DNA from: Haliclona indistincta
Lineage: Eukaryota > Porifera > Demospongiae > Haplosclerida > Chalinidae
Direction of reading: 5' to 3'
DNA: 64,000 bases
NCBI GenBank assembly: GCA_964017065.1
Contig: OZ024783.1
Coordinates: 11,912,313-11,976,312 of the forward strand
The notes under the pieces are model-generated. The model was not told the origin of the DNA and made no database searches. It saw only the letters and a program-made list of their open reading frames with translations. Made by a program: the position numbers and the translations under genes. Below, piece after piece: positions 11,359-21,803 of this stretch; the stretch's first letter is position 1, and every line of letters begins with the position of its first letter.

Positions 11359-14333
11359 CTCTCTCTCTCTCTCTCTCCTTGCTATTCACTTACTACTTTC
11401 ATATGTGTACATATAATATGTTTTTTCCACAGGTTACTGCTCTATTTTTCATTGTTTGGCTTCACTCTTCAACCAAGAGTATATCAAGAACGATTTTGTC
11501 CTCCAAAGAAATTTCTTCAACATTTGAATTTTTCTGTCAGAAACCATCAATGCAACAGCAATCACCACTTCTACAGTTACAACATTTCTACCTCACATTC
11601 ACAAACCTCTGATTCATCGCAAGACAGCCATTCACCACAGAGCTCTCCAGGCAACAAAGTGAACAATTCATTTGACGTCAATTTTCGTCTTTTGCCGGCA
11701 ACTCCTGAAGAGGTACGACACGAAGTAGACGTCTTGATGTCAGATTTGACTGTTCGGCTAAAACAGCTCATGTTCAATTCATTGCTGTGTGCTTACTATG
11801 TTGGGTTCATACCAATCCAGTTTGCTGAGGTAAGTAAACTGTTGCTATGGTCTACTGTTGCTATGGTCTACTGTTGCTATGATCTGCAGGCGGGGTTTTA
11901 TACTGGTTTACAGTGTACCATATTACCAACCAGCTAGGGGGTCTGGGGCATGCCCCCTAAGAAATTTGGAGTCCTTTGAGAGTGATTTTTAAGGCATTGT
12001 AGAAGACTGTGTCTAAAGCTATTTGTGTTTGTGCGTACAAAAAGTAACTGAAATTCTGGGATGTGGTGCCCCATACCTCTGTTTGAAACCCTGACAGGTG
12101 TTGAGTGTTTGTGCTAACTGTGCATGGACAGTATTTAGAGTGTGAACAACTTCTTTCCCAACTGTTATCACTCCAGAGAAAGTAATTATGAAAACATTTT
12201 GACCCTCACTTGTGTACATAGAGTTTATTGCCTTTGGGAAAACTGTAAAATGAGCCATTATCACTCTGCCTACTTAGCAATCTAAGTAGCACTTGAAGTG
12301 CTAATTCTCTCTGTGTATGAATTGTACTGTACAGCGCTTTGAATAGATCTTGCAACGCCACAGTCAAAGCGGAAGTAACACGTTTTCTTACGTTGACCAA
12401 TCAATCACGCACTTCAATTCTCTGATGCAGGCCCACACGTGACCAGCCGTGTTTGATTGGTCACGTATTACTTCCGCTTTGGCTGTGGCGTTGCAAGATC
12501 TATTCAAAGCGCTGTACAGGTTGCTTGACCACATGCCCATAGCGTGTTTCTGTATACTAATTGTACAGATAACGTACTGTGCGCATGTGCTAGCAACAAA
12601 TTTTTAGTCAAGCAACTTGCAATATCCCCTGTACCCCTTATGGGTGTACGTTGTACCGTAGATCGGGAATTTTTGTCTGTTAAATTTTTGTCTTTAATTT
12701 TTGTCCCTAGCTCCTCATATAATACAAATGCGCTTTGTGTGTTAAATTTAATTTTTGTCGTAAGGATAGACGACGAAAGTATTTCAACGCTGAAAATTTA
12801 CAGTAATACACCTCCCTGTCAAGTTGTCACAAGACTTGTCTTTTTGTTGTGAAATACACTTACATTGTTGATTTTCTTTCCACACTAGTATTATGTCTAC
12901 TATGACAAGTGGTGGAGTATAGAGCTGTGTTTCTTTATCTGGGCTAACTCTTTTGTCATTCTCTCTTGTCATATTCTACCGCCTAACTACTGCCAGATAC
13001 TGTATCAATGTACAATTCATCTGGGCTGCTGGACTCGCTGCACCAACCAGGAGAATATACCACCGTATGTTTGTAAATACAGTGCAAGTGTTCAATTTTA
13101 GCTGTATGTTGGTAGTTTTGAATCAGACCATACAATAGATTTGGAGCTAAATATTTTGTCGTCCTTAGCAACAAAAAGTATTGCAAAATTAATAATGTAT
13201 TACAGTAGAACCTTTCTAAGGCAGACACCATTGGGACCAACAAAATCGTCCATTGTAGGGAGGGTGTCCTCTGGTCAGGGGTTTATTATACATTATGTGG
13301 GTTATATTTGGGATTCAGTCAGTGAGCATTATAGAGGGATGAGGGGTGTCCTCTAAGAGGGGTTCCACTGTAATATTATGTGTGTAAGCTAATATATGTA
13401 GCGATGAAAACACCAAATCGACAGTGTATTACAAAATGTCCTTATTATAGGCCTCCTTTTCTAACTTCCTCTCTCATTCCATCCCTCTCCCCTCCCTCCT
13501 TCCTTCCCTCTCTCTATCTCTACTGACACACTCGTCTCCAGATGGTCTGCTGATGTGAAGTGGCCGTATGACTCTGTGGTGCATTGGAATAATGAATGTT
13601 TTAAAGGGGAGGGACTTCAGAATGTAGCCATTCCATGTGACTCAACTCAAGAATGTTTTTATGTGAGTCATGACCTACTGTACAATAGTAGGCTAAACCA
13701 TTAGTTTTGTACAATTTTTGTGACAACACAGCCATCTAAAGAAAACAATACCGAATTTCTTCTAAAAAATTTGGCGCAAAATAAATATTTTTATAGGCAG
13801 TTGTGACAGAAGCTCCATAAGCACCAAATAATTGGACGAGCACATATAAGAACGTGTCTACAGCTCTGTTCTAGGACTTTCTCATGATCAGCTGTTGGCT
13901 GATTATGACAAAGAATTTTAGCATGAATTTCAGCAAGGTGCCGAAAATAATAGAAAATAATAGGCGCCAAATTATTAGAAGGAATAACACCAAATAAATT
14001 ATACACACACCTGATCCACCCATTTTCTGTAGACATACTTATGCATAGTTACATCTCTCCTTCCCTCCCTCTCTCTCCCTCCCTCCTCCCTCCATCCCTC
14101 TCTCTCTGTCTCTCTCTCTCCAGCTTCTTTTCAACTCTCAGCTACATATCCATACCTGGCTACTGGCTATGCAGTGTATTATAGTCGCATTTGAGATAGT
14201 CGTTCTGCTCAGAGTCACGTTCTGGTACCAGATCCTCAGTATTTCAGTGTTTCTGGTCTTCAACTATTTTATACTTCATAAACTGCTGTATAACAGACTC
14301 ATGTTCAGCAAATTGAAACTACCTAGTCAATGA
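10705..14333 (+). CDS. TMEM39: TMEM39 family multi-pass membrane protein
   Basis: TMEM39 proteins are endoplasmic-reticulum membrane proteins with about eight segments, linked in other animals to autophagy control and collagen secretion. Exon 1 starts at 10705 (MAAQMMLDAASH) and runs to about 10830; its donor is uncertain because several in-phase GT sites occur. Then 10943-11181, 11433-11829, 12889-13064, 13542-13662 and 14124-14333 join in frame, about 425 residues in all. Family motifs: IQNLNIYK, LIDYDL, LSRRLVW, FNSLLCAYYVGFIP, the KWWSIE region after a YYVYYD motif, NVAIPCD and NYFILHKLL near the C-terminus. Introns carry a foldback MITE (12329-12518) and a pogo-like MITE (13201-13372). 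AATAAA at about 14386 fits the 3' end. Confidence 0.88.
11290..11385. repeat. CT microsatellite in TMEM39 intron
   Basis: (CT)n with a few interruptions, directly upstream of the exon starting at 11433. Confidence 0.9.
12329..12518. mobile_element. Foldback MITE
   Basis: A 190-base element with ~51-base inverted arms, beginning GTACAGCGCTTTGAATAGAT and ending with the same sequence reversed. The arms differ at only one or two sites, suggesting recent spread. The spacer contains a second partial symmetry (GACCAATCAA against TTGATTGGTC). It is in a TMEM39 intron and has no coding capacity. Confidence 0.88.
13201..13372. mobile_element. pogo/Tigger-like MITE, copy 2
   Basis: Begins TACAGTAGAACCTTTCTAAG and ends reversed as TACAGTGGAACCCCTCTTAG, with TA at both edges. 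The interior is closely similar to the copy at 929-1104. A third, shorter member lies at 53696-53789. Confidence 0.8.
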
Positions 14334-14847
14334 AATTAATTTTTATTGTACAATAATTATTTTGATGCAGACTGCATTCACTTTTAAATAAAAAAGTTCC
14401 GCAACTATTAATATTATGTAACTACATACATAAAATGCATGAACATGGATTTTATACACTATCTCCGTAAGGTGACTACTATTAATTTTTTTGTGACCAA
14501 AGTTTAATTCTACCGCTATTACAGGTGTTCAGTTTTAGAGTATGACTAGTATGTACTGTACCAAGCTATAATAGCTGGTACATGAGCTGGTATGACTGTA
14601 CGGTGCAACTTTTGAGTGACATTGACTTTAGTTATAAATCCACTTAACCCTTACGAGACAGATCAACAACTCCCAAATAATATTTATTAATTATAATTAT
14701 ACTGGGAAAATATACAATGTAGCCTCTAGCAGGGTTTGCAGTTCAATAAGACCTACTGTTATATCAAGTTTTGATTTTACTAGCAAGCTCATTCTCTCCT
14801 ATTTCCAGAAGAGCTGTTTTCAGCATTGACCATGTTGGGACACCATG
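14334..14847. other. Intergenic, TMEM39 3' region
   Basis: AT-rich sequence with the probable TMEM39 poly(A) signal near 14386. On the minus strand, 14760-14847 continues the frame of the death-domain exon beyond its in-frame stop. Confidence 0.5.
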
Positions 14848-15030
14848 TCAATTGACATCCTGTTGCAGCAGCCATGATGCCAACATTTTAGTCTTGCATT
14901 CTGTGATATTTCCACGATGCTCCTTCTCTATAATCTCTAGTGTAGGGTAGAGCAGTCCTAACTCCAAACCAAGAGACTGCCAATCAACTAAATTCTTCAA
15001 GAACTTTTTCACACTAGCCAGGTCAGCAAT
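14759..15030 (-). pseudogene. Death-domain exon with an internal stop
   Basis: After a good acceptor (CCGCTATTCAG, about 15031) the minus strand reads a death-fold domain: KKFLKNLVDWQSLGLELGL, TLEIIEKEH, ECKTKMLASWLLQQD. This has the conserved W, LGLELGL and ML-x-x-WL positions. At 14848-14850 an in-frame TGA interrupts it. After the stop the same frame goes on with the expected last helices (TWSMLKTALLEIGENELASK) to a second TGA near 14760. No other exons of a receptor or adaptor are seen; a palindrome starts 38 bases upstream. Best read as a stranded, broken exon, though a functional C-terminal fragment cannot be excluded. Confidence 0.7.
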
Positions 15031-15067
15031 ACCTGAATAGCGGAAGGAGTGAATGAAATACAGACCC

Positions 15068-16480
15068 TCCAGCCACAAAACATTGCATTTTAGTCAGCAG
15101 ATTTCGATTCTCTCACATTTCTTCGCTAATTTTCTGAAATTCTTTGAATGGATAAGCAGAACTTCACTAAAGATGCAAAGTTGTCAAATCAGATTCAGAG
15201 TAGCAAAAAGCAAAAAACTCTTTGTCAGCAGATTTGCAAATTTGCTATTTATGAACTCAGATTCAGATTTGCAAAAAGCAAAAAACGCTTCGTCAGCAGA
15301 TTTGCAAATTCACTTTGAGATTTATGAACTTACTTCGTCAGCAGACATGGATTGTTGTTGACATGTACATGCATGAATAAAATTATAATGAATTTGAGTA
15401 GCTAGTAAAATGGTGCAACCACATGTCCTTGTGATCAGCAATGTACGTAATGATGGACTGTCACCGAGTTGTATGAATGCTGTAAGGTAGGTTGTACCAA
15501 ACTATGTACTTGTAGCTGCACTGTATGTAGTTCACATGTAAAACCTAGCTGATTGAGATGTTGCCTGTACATAAGCCACACCCACAGAAAGGTAATGCAT
15601 ATTGGTAATAGTCTAAAGAGCTAGAACGAGACCTTCTCTTAATAATGACTGCTAAGCCATTACTATAGATTAAGTGTGAAATGAGAGGCATGAGAAAGGG
15701 TGGTGATCAAGTCCAAGCAAAAAAATTAATTGAACTTGATCGAGTCAATAATGAAGGCTGCATTCAAGTTATTGTATAACCTGAACAAATCGTTTGTGCA
15801 CAATTACAATCATTAATGCGATTTTCCAGACAATAACTTGGAAAAATCGCACAATACCTCTCATTTCACACTTAATCTATAGTAATGACTTAGCAGTCGT
15901 AATTAAGAGAAGGTCTCGTTCTAGCTCTTTAGACTATTACCAATATGCATTACTTTTCTGCGGGTGTGGCTTATGTACAGGCAACATCTCAATCAGCTAG
16001 GTTTTACATGTGAACTACATACAGTGCAGCTACAAGTACATAGTTTGGTGCAACCTACCTTACAGCATACATACAACTCGGTGACAGTCCATCATTACGT
16101 ACATTGCTGATCACAAGGACATGTGGTTGCACCATTTTACTAGCTACTCAAAATAATTCATTATAATTTTATTCATGCATCTACATGTCAACAACAATCA
16201 AGTTCATTAATTTCAAAGCGAATTTGCAAATTTGCTGACAAAGCGTTTTTGCTTTTTGCAAATCTGAATCTGAGTTCATAAATAGCAAATTTGCCAATCT
16301 GCTGACAAAGCGCTTTTTGCTTTTTGCTTTCTGCAACTCTGAATCTGATTTGACAACTTTGCATCTTTAGACTAGTAAAGTTCTGCTTTTTTTTATCCAT
16401 TCAAGGAATTTCAGAAAGTTAGCGAATAAATGTGAGAGAATCGAAATCTGCTGACTAAAATGTAGTGTTTGGTGGCTGGA
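15068..16480. repeat. Long palindrome, ~620-bp arms
   Basis: Left arm 15068-15688 and right arm 15857-16480 are reverse complements with scattered differences, around a 168-base spacer. Landmarks: GGTGCAACCACATGTCCTTG at 15413 and its reverse at about 16115; the GCATATTGGTAATAGTCTAA segment at 15597 and its reverse at about 15930. The outer part of each arm holds direct repeats around GCAGATTTGCAAATT and AGATTCAGATTTGCAAAAAG. No ORF suggests a transposase. Either a large foldback transposon or an inverted duplication. Confidence 0.88.
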
Positions 16481-17121
16481 ACTGTTGTTTTCGATGGTTC
16501 TAGTTGGAGAAAGCAGTTGGCCACTTTTGACCACTGATCGCTGATGATCTAGAGTTCACCGTAGACAAAACTATCCACAGTTGACTGCCTAGAAACTGAT
16601 AAGTCACAGGATAGCAGCGGAGGAAGAAATCCTGTATAGATGCATCTGCAGTTGCTGTGTTTGTGGAATGGTGGATAGTTACTGTACAGGAATTGTGCTA
16701 TAGCTTGTATAATAGGTGGAGTTTACTGTAGCTAGTCCAGTGCTGTGTACAATGGAATTTCACCGAGGCATCAGCACCTTTGGTGCCTAGTTTAAACAGT
16801 TTGCCATCGCGCTATAGTACATGATATCGAGCTCAATTGTGCATTGTTTACACTCCAGATCAAGGCAAGTAATATTCCAGAATAATCTACTGAAACTTGA
16901 TAGCTGAAACAAGTTTTCTGCTGTTACAGTGATTAGACAATATTTGTGCATAATTATTGCATCCATAGTTTGTGCGTCACAGCCGCAATTTCTTTACATT
17001 ATTAATCGACTGATGCTCAAGAATGCTGTTTTGATCACGCACGATGGTGCTTTCTTGGGTGAATATTTTTGCCAACCAATCCTCTATCTTCATCTCTCTG
17101 TAATGCAAAAACTAAAAGAGG
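16481..17121. other. Intergenic, no gene seen
   Basis: About 640 bases between two inverted-repeat structures. Short symmetric stretch CACCTTTGGTGCC near 16780; otherwise nothing recognisable. Confidence 0.5.
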
Positions 17122-17460
17122 TAATGCGCCTATCATTGTCACGCCCCACCACCCCCAACACGGGGTAGGGTGGGGGATTACGTGGGGATTTGCAAGCTGT
17201 TTGCTGCCCCAGGGGTGGGGCATTTGACACGATCGTATTTTTCAGTAAAACATACGTATACGGACATAGGGACATGTAGCATAGTGTTCTCTGTTTGGAC
17301 TGTAGTCACCAGTAGAGGCTAAGTGGGGGTATGTAGGGGGTTTGCATGCCAATCGCTCCCCCACCCCTGGGGCATTGTAAAAACCACAAGCGCAAATCCC
17401 CACATTGCCCCACCTCGCCCCGTGTTGGGGGTGGTGGGGCGTGACATTGATAAGCGCATA
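17122..17460. repeat. GC-rich inverted repeat
   Basis: Arms of 110 or more bases face each other. The left contains CACGCCCCACCACCCCCAAC and the right its reverse complement, each followed inward by GCCCCAGGGGTGGGGCATT-type sequence. Outer ends are TAATGCGCCTATCATTGTC and its near-reverse TATGCGCTTATCAATGTC. Runs of G on alternate strands could form quadruplexes. GC content contrasts strongly with the AT-rich surroundings. Confidence 0.8.
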
Positions 17461-17595
17461 AGGGTGGGGTAAGGTAGCTTAAACGAAAGCTCTTGGGCAG
17501 TATAGTATCTATTTAGCAACATAGTCCTACCGTTCATAATTATTGTCCTCTAAAGACTTAGCAGACCAGGATAGACGCAATGTATTTTGGTTTAT

Positions 17596-18430
17596 CCATA
17601 GATACAGTATACCAACAGGGATTAGCAACGCCAATACATTTTGTATTACGAGCTGATTTACATCCTCGTTACGGGTTAAATATTAACCGTTGCCTTGCAA
17701 CGAGCTCGTTGCTAAGCTAGCTCTTGACGACCGTGCTAAGAAGAGTCACTGGCTCGGCACGTTGTCGAGCTCTGGTGATTGACTAGAACGTTCTGTCTAC
17801 ACTTTGATAGTAAAGGCGACTTGAGTACTGTTTCGTTTTGATCGCTAACAGGCGAAGTGGTTGTTGGTTGCCCTACAAGCGTTGTAAAACTCTGACAAGC
17901 AGCTTGTTTACTTTGCTGAAAAGTGGTTCTGTACCTGTTACTAGTTTTTAGCTGTGCTTCGGTCCATTCTTTGCTGATAACATGTTAGTTCGTACATGTC
18001 CTCGTGAGAATAGCGCAGTTTCTATTCTCGATCTCACACAGTGTAGCGCTAGCGCACTAGACAAGCTGAGCCGTTCAGCCGTACGGTACGGGTTTTTCTG
18101 TACCTCTTCTGACAATAGATACACTCTGGCTGATCTTGTTTTCAGTTTATCCTCGAGAAGAAAGGCTGTTCTATGAGAATAACTGTGCTGAAAGAAGATC
18201 TTGCTTTTAACATCGGTTTTGTCGTGCTTTGAATCCTTCGTTGTACTGACAATTTCCTGCTTTCGCGCTACAGCAGTCCTATCAACTCACGCGATTTGTC
18301 AAGCCATGATATTTGGCGGGCACTGCTCTTCGCACGCTGTGCTCTAACACGTTGGAAATTTAACCCGTAACGCGGATGTATTTGAGATTCCTGTCCGTTG
18401 CTAATCCCTGTGAGTATATTGTATCTATGG
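17596..18430. mobile_element. 835-bp inverted-repeat element with TTTAT duplication
   Basis: Left end CCATAGATACAGTATACCAA (17596) and right end read reversed, CCATAGATACAATATACTCA, share CCATAGATACA. They share further blocks ACAGGGATTAGCAACG and CGTTACGGGTTAAAT over about 100 bases. TTTAT at 17591-17595 is repeated at 18431-18435, the expected target duplication. The interior is GC-richer than its flanks and has only a short ORF (17982-18176) without recognisable domain. A nonautonomous DNA transposon; superfamily not assigned. Confidence 0.8.
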
Positions 18431-18630
18431 TTTATCCTACGTGCAGGTACGTCAGCATTGCGTCAGAATAAATAATAGCTTGTCGTACCCCCCTGAGTGT
18501 CACACGCAGAATTATTGTACAACTGATAGTTCAAATCTCCCGCGTGCATCACGTGCACTTCTAAGACGCGTAGGTTGTCTGGTTACGACAGTGGCGTGTC
18601 ACGGGCTCTTTCTCTCTCAGTTTCGCTAGA

Positions 18631-19461
18631 ATGAAATACCTACCGCTGCAATTGCTGTTCGCTGCACTGATCTTCGTGTGCGGGATCTATTGCTCCTGTG
18701 GTCCAATGCGAATGACGAACGTTCCAGACTACAAGAACATCATGGATGGCAAACCGAAGAAAGTCATCAACGTCCAAAGTCCCCACGGTGTATGCGTAGC
18801 TGACAGCGGCATATTTGCTGTCGTGCCATACAAGAATGTCGGAAGTTTTCATCTGTACTACGGCTCCGGCGAACAAATGAAAGTTGTCCAACTTCCGTCG
18901 GGACATACGAAATTAATCCATTGCACGTTCGCAGGTGATAACCTTTATGTGACAGCCAGTAACAAGGAAATCTACAAGTTTTCCATGAATGGAGCCTTCA
19001 TCAAGGTTATGGCTAGTGGGGAAGGTTATGGCTTTATCACATCGTGTGGCAATGATATGCTCTACGTCACAGTAGGCAAGTCCCTCATTGCATATCATAA
19101 TGAGAAAGAAGAGTGGCGTGTCGAGGTACCAGCAAATTTAGCAAGTCAACCAACCATCGACCTTGACAAAAATATTCATCTAACCACCAAAACTAACAAG
19201 GTCTTGTTCTACTCTTTAAAGGGAGAACTACTCGGAAGCAAAGAATACGAAGGCCTTAAGACTGGTGATGGGATAGCAATAGACGCAGCTGGTAACACAC
19301 TCATTGTTGCCCGTGCGGGTTCTCAAAAGTTGCTAGTGTACAGCCCGTGTGGAAAGCTGATAAAGACCATCCAATTCGATGGACCAGCTGATGTGGATAT
19401 AGGCAATGACGGCACAATTATTGTGACGGATCTTACGAAGAACAGGGTCTTCCTGTACTGA
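18631..19461 (+). CDS. Secreted NHL-type beta-propeller protein, intronless
   Basis: A single open frame of 276 residues. It begins with a classic signal peptide (MKYLPLQLLFAALIFVCGIY, cleavage near residue 22), then a cysteine pair (CSCG). About 230 residues of NHL/six-bladed-propeller repeats follow: HGVCVADSG, DNLYVTASN, NEIYKF-like strands, GDGIAIDAAGNTLIVAR, GPADVDIGNDGTIIVTDL. No transmembrane segment, RING or B-box is present, so it is an extracellular propeller only. Unlike its neighbours it has no introns, though it lies inside a repeat-rich island. It could be a retrocopy or a small intronless family. Ligand and function are unknown; proteins of this shape bind proteins, peptides or glycans. 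Confidence 0.85.
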   Translation: MKYLPLQLLFAALIFVCGIYCSCGPMRMTNVPDYKNIMDGKPKKVINVQSPHGVCVADSGIFAVVPYKNVGSFHLYYGSGEQMKVVQLPSGHTKLIHCTFAGDNLYVTASNKEIYKFSMNGAFIKVMASGEGYGFITSCGNDMLYVTVGKSLIAYHNEKEEWRVEVPANLASQPTIDLDKNIHLTTKTNKVLFYSLKGELLGSKEYEGLKTGDGIAIDAAGNTLIVARAGSQKLLVYSPCGKLIKTIQFDGPADVDIGNDGTIIVTDLTKNRVFLY

Positions 19462-19917
19462 GCAGACTAAACTAACTACATGATGTATGCACAAACACTT
19501 GCTGCAGATATTCTCATTGAAAAGTAATTCAATAGTACACTGCATAAAGCGCTAAGCATTGTTTAGGTATTAGTTATTGCCCTCACGCGAGGGCATTAAC
19601 CGACATTAAGGAGGCTTTTACCATTTTTGGCAAAATATTTCAAAAATCGTTTTATTGCTTTGTGCTATACCTTGATGTATGTAGCAGCTATATTCCAAAT
19701 TTCAGAGCATTTCAATGCTCCGTTATGAAGTTATTCACATGCTATTACACTCTATCAAGCTAATCAATACCGTTCAAATATCTCCTGCTAAAGGTAAACG
19801 TATCTCCCCAACCGTTCATGGTAGAAGTCTGGAAAAACGCTCTAAATGGAGCTCTCTGTTAGCTTACTATCGCTATAGCAACTGCGCAACCACATGCATC
19901 CTGTCATGTGAGCTGTA
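19462..19917. other. Intergenic, no gene seen
   Basis: AT-rich. Small perfect hairpin TGCCCTCACGCGAGGGCA at about 19579-19596. Similar TGCCCTCG words occur near 34150. Confidence 0.5.
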
Positions 19918-20330
19918 ATGTCAAGAAGCGTCCACGGCGCTTTTTTGGACAACCCAGTCGTCTCGGTAGAGTGCCAGTGTCTTGCACAGGCGTCGAGGGA
20001 GCTACAGCCTACAACGGCGGAGGAGATTCTAGAAGAGAGCCCAGTCCCAGCGGCTGGGACAGCCAAGTCAAAGAAGTTGGCGATTTCTCGCTCTTCAAGC
20101 CTGCAGCAAGCTCTGAAAAAGATTCTAGCTCTGATTCCGACTCGGAGCTTCTTGAGTCTGGGAAGGAGATGAAGGGCTACCGTGTTGTGGGTTGTGAAAC
20201 CCTCGGTCGAGTAGTGAGTGAAGCGTGTGTGCGCTCTGTATGCACCTCGCCGCTTGTTGTCGTGGAGGACTTGGGTCAGAGGAGAGTTTTGGTGTCGAAC
20301 TTCAGTTCTAGAGCCACCACTCACTCAAGA
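19918..20330 (+). pseudogene. N-terminal fragment of a transposon-type ORF, frameshifted
   Basis: From an ATG at 19918 one frame reads about 55 residues (to KSKKLAISRSS). Near 20090 the plausible coding frame moves to the neighbouring one, with a serine-rich acidic run and then MKGYRVVGCETLGRVVSEA and VVVEDLGQRRVLVSNF. The GYR-x-V start, cysteine-containing strand and short hydrophobic segments resemble the N-terminal part of Mutator-like transposase-domain proteins common in invertebrate genomes. The similarity ends at about 20325. Identification is tentative and from general knowledge of that family. Confidence 0.4.
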
Positions 20331-20750
20331 GATCTCACCTACATACCTTACTTATCAGCAGATTGGCAAACATTTTCACCTAATGTTCAAAGGCTTCTGA
20401 TTTCGAACACTGGAAATATTCTAACTTGCTTATATTTTTATGTATACAAGGTTGTAATACATCATTTGAAAGCTCTTTCCCTGCTCTATAAAATGAATGG
20501 CTCAAAATTTTTTAAATTTATCCGTGGTGGAGTTGTGCACATGGATGTAGCAAGGATTAGGTTGGCTTTTCTTAAAAATCAGTTGTTGGGCTCCTGTTGG
20601 GCTAATGACGTTTTTAGCCATTCACTTTGTTTATCAATGATTACTCTAAGTATTTCCTAAGTGGTAAGTGGTTAGGATAAAGTGGCATTGAGTTAGAGTA
20701 TTTGCTGCTGAAATTGAAGTGGGACCCATAACTACACTTATGTACTACAT

Positions 20751-21282
20751 ACGGACTAGTAGAGTGCAGTTTGCTAGTCTATCGATAGTCTTCGACCATA
20801 TCAAGTTTCAGCCGCGCAGCGTTAGCCATAGCGGAACGACGAAGCCGCCCTATGGCGACCAAGTACGACTCAGTTGGTCAGATTTTTCTTCAGTTGTGTG
20901 AAGCGTACGAAGCTAAAACTGCTCCAGCGAGCTCACCTGGCATCTGTGCAAAAACGGTTGCATGGATTTCGCCGAGCTATGCTCGTACGCGATATTACAG
21001 CTGTGTGCTGCCCCAACAGCACGAGTGCGTTGCTGTAATATCGCGTACGAGCATAGCTCGGCGAAATCCATGCAACCGTTTTTGCACAGATGCCAGGTGA
21101 GCTTGCTGGAGCAGTTTTAGCTTCGTACGCTTCACACAACTGAAGAAAAATCTGACCAACCGAGTCGTACTTGGTCGCCATAGGGCGGCTTCGTCGTTCC
21201 GCTATGGCTAACGCTGCGCGGCTGAAACTTGATATGGTCGAAGACTATCGATAGACTAGCAAACTGCACTCTACTAGTCCGT
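20751..21282. repeat. Near-perfect 532-bp palindrome
   Basis: Left arm 20751-21001 and right arm 21032-21282 are each 251 bases and differ at very few positions (for example CGAGCTC against GAGCTTG). The 30-base spacer contains CTGTTGG/CAACAGC-type symmetry. Both arms contain an ATG-started frame of about 50 codons beginning MATKYDSVGQIFLQLCEAYE, so the hairpin encodes the same peptide outward-in from both sides. The family of the peptide is unknown. A foldback transposon, or very recent inverted duplication of an exon. Confidence 0.92.
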
Positions 21283-21365
21283 CAGTACAAATACCCATGG
21301 CTAGAAAATAAAGCTACTTTCTAAAGTCATGAATATCATTAACTCTGGTAACCCGCCACTCAGTT

Positions 21366-21803
21366 GGAGTCCCATTATGGGAAGACATCCGGTCGGGGTC
21401 AAAGGTCGAAATTTAACCCGTTTTGCACGGATTTTAACTTAATCTTTTTTGCTAGAGTAGGTGCTCAACGTTGCCCGAGTTGTTGCCGTTTCTCACTATG
21501 CAGACAGCAGCTGGAGTGGTTGTCACTAGTGTGCACAAGCAAGCTGAGTTCATTTGGCTTGGGAGAGGACCTTGGAAGGCGGAAGAACACGAAGAATCAG
21601 ACTGGTTGTGCTTTGAGTATAGTACGTATAACTGCATGGACTAGAGTAGCAGTGCCTCAGAATCTGTGTTGGTAAGTAATATAGAATTCTTGGCTGTAAT
21701 ATAATACTGGCATCCAGCTGTAGGATAAGGTGTGGGCTTGATCACTGAATGAGTAACGGCTGCAGTGACTTGTTAAAGAGTGGAATTGATAGTAGCAACA
21801 TAC
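21366..21803. repeat. Left copy of a ~435-bp inverted repeat
   Basis: Begins GGAGTCCCATTATGGGAAGA and ends near GGAATTGATAGTAGCAA. Its reverse complement is at 33191-33632, about 98 percent identical by eye, with a 4-base indel (CTTGGAAGG against CTTGCTTGGAAGG). Between the two copies lie 11.4 kb containing three ISL2EU-like elements. No flanking target duplication was found. Confidence 0.9.

Noticed and set aside
11008..11937. One long 309-codon frame spanning the TMEM39 region
   Set aside because: It runs through an intron (CT microsatellite). Splicing 11181 to 11433 restores the TMEM39 reading and the family motifs.
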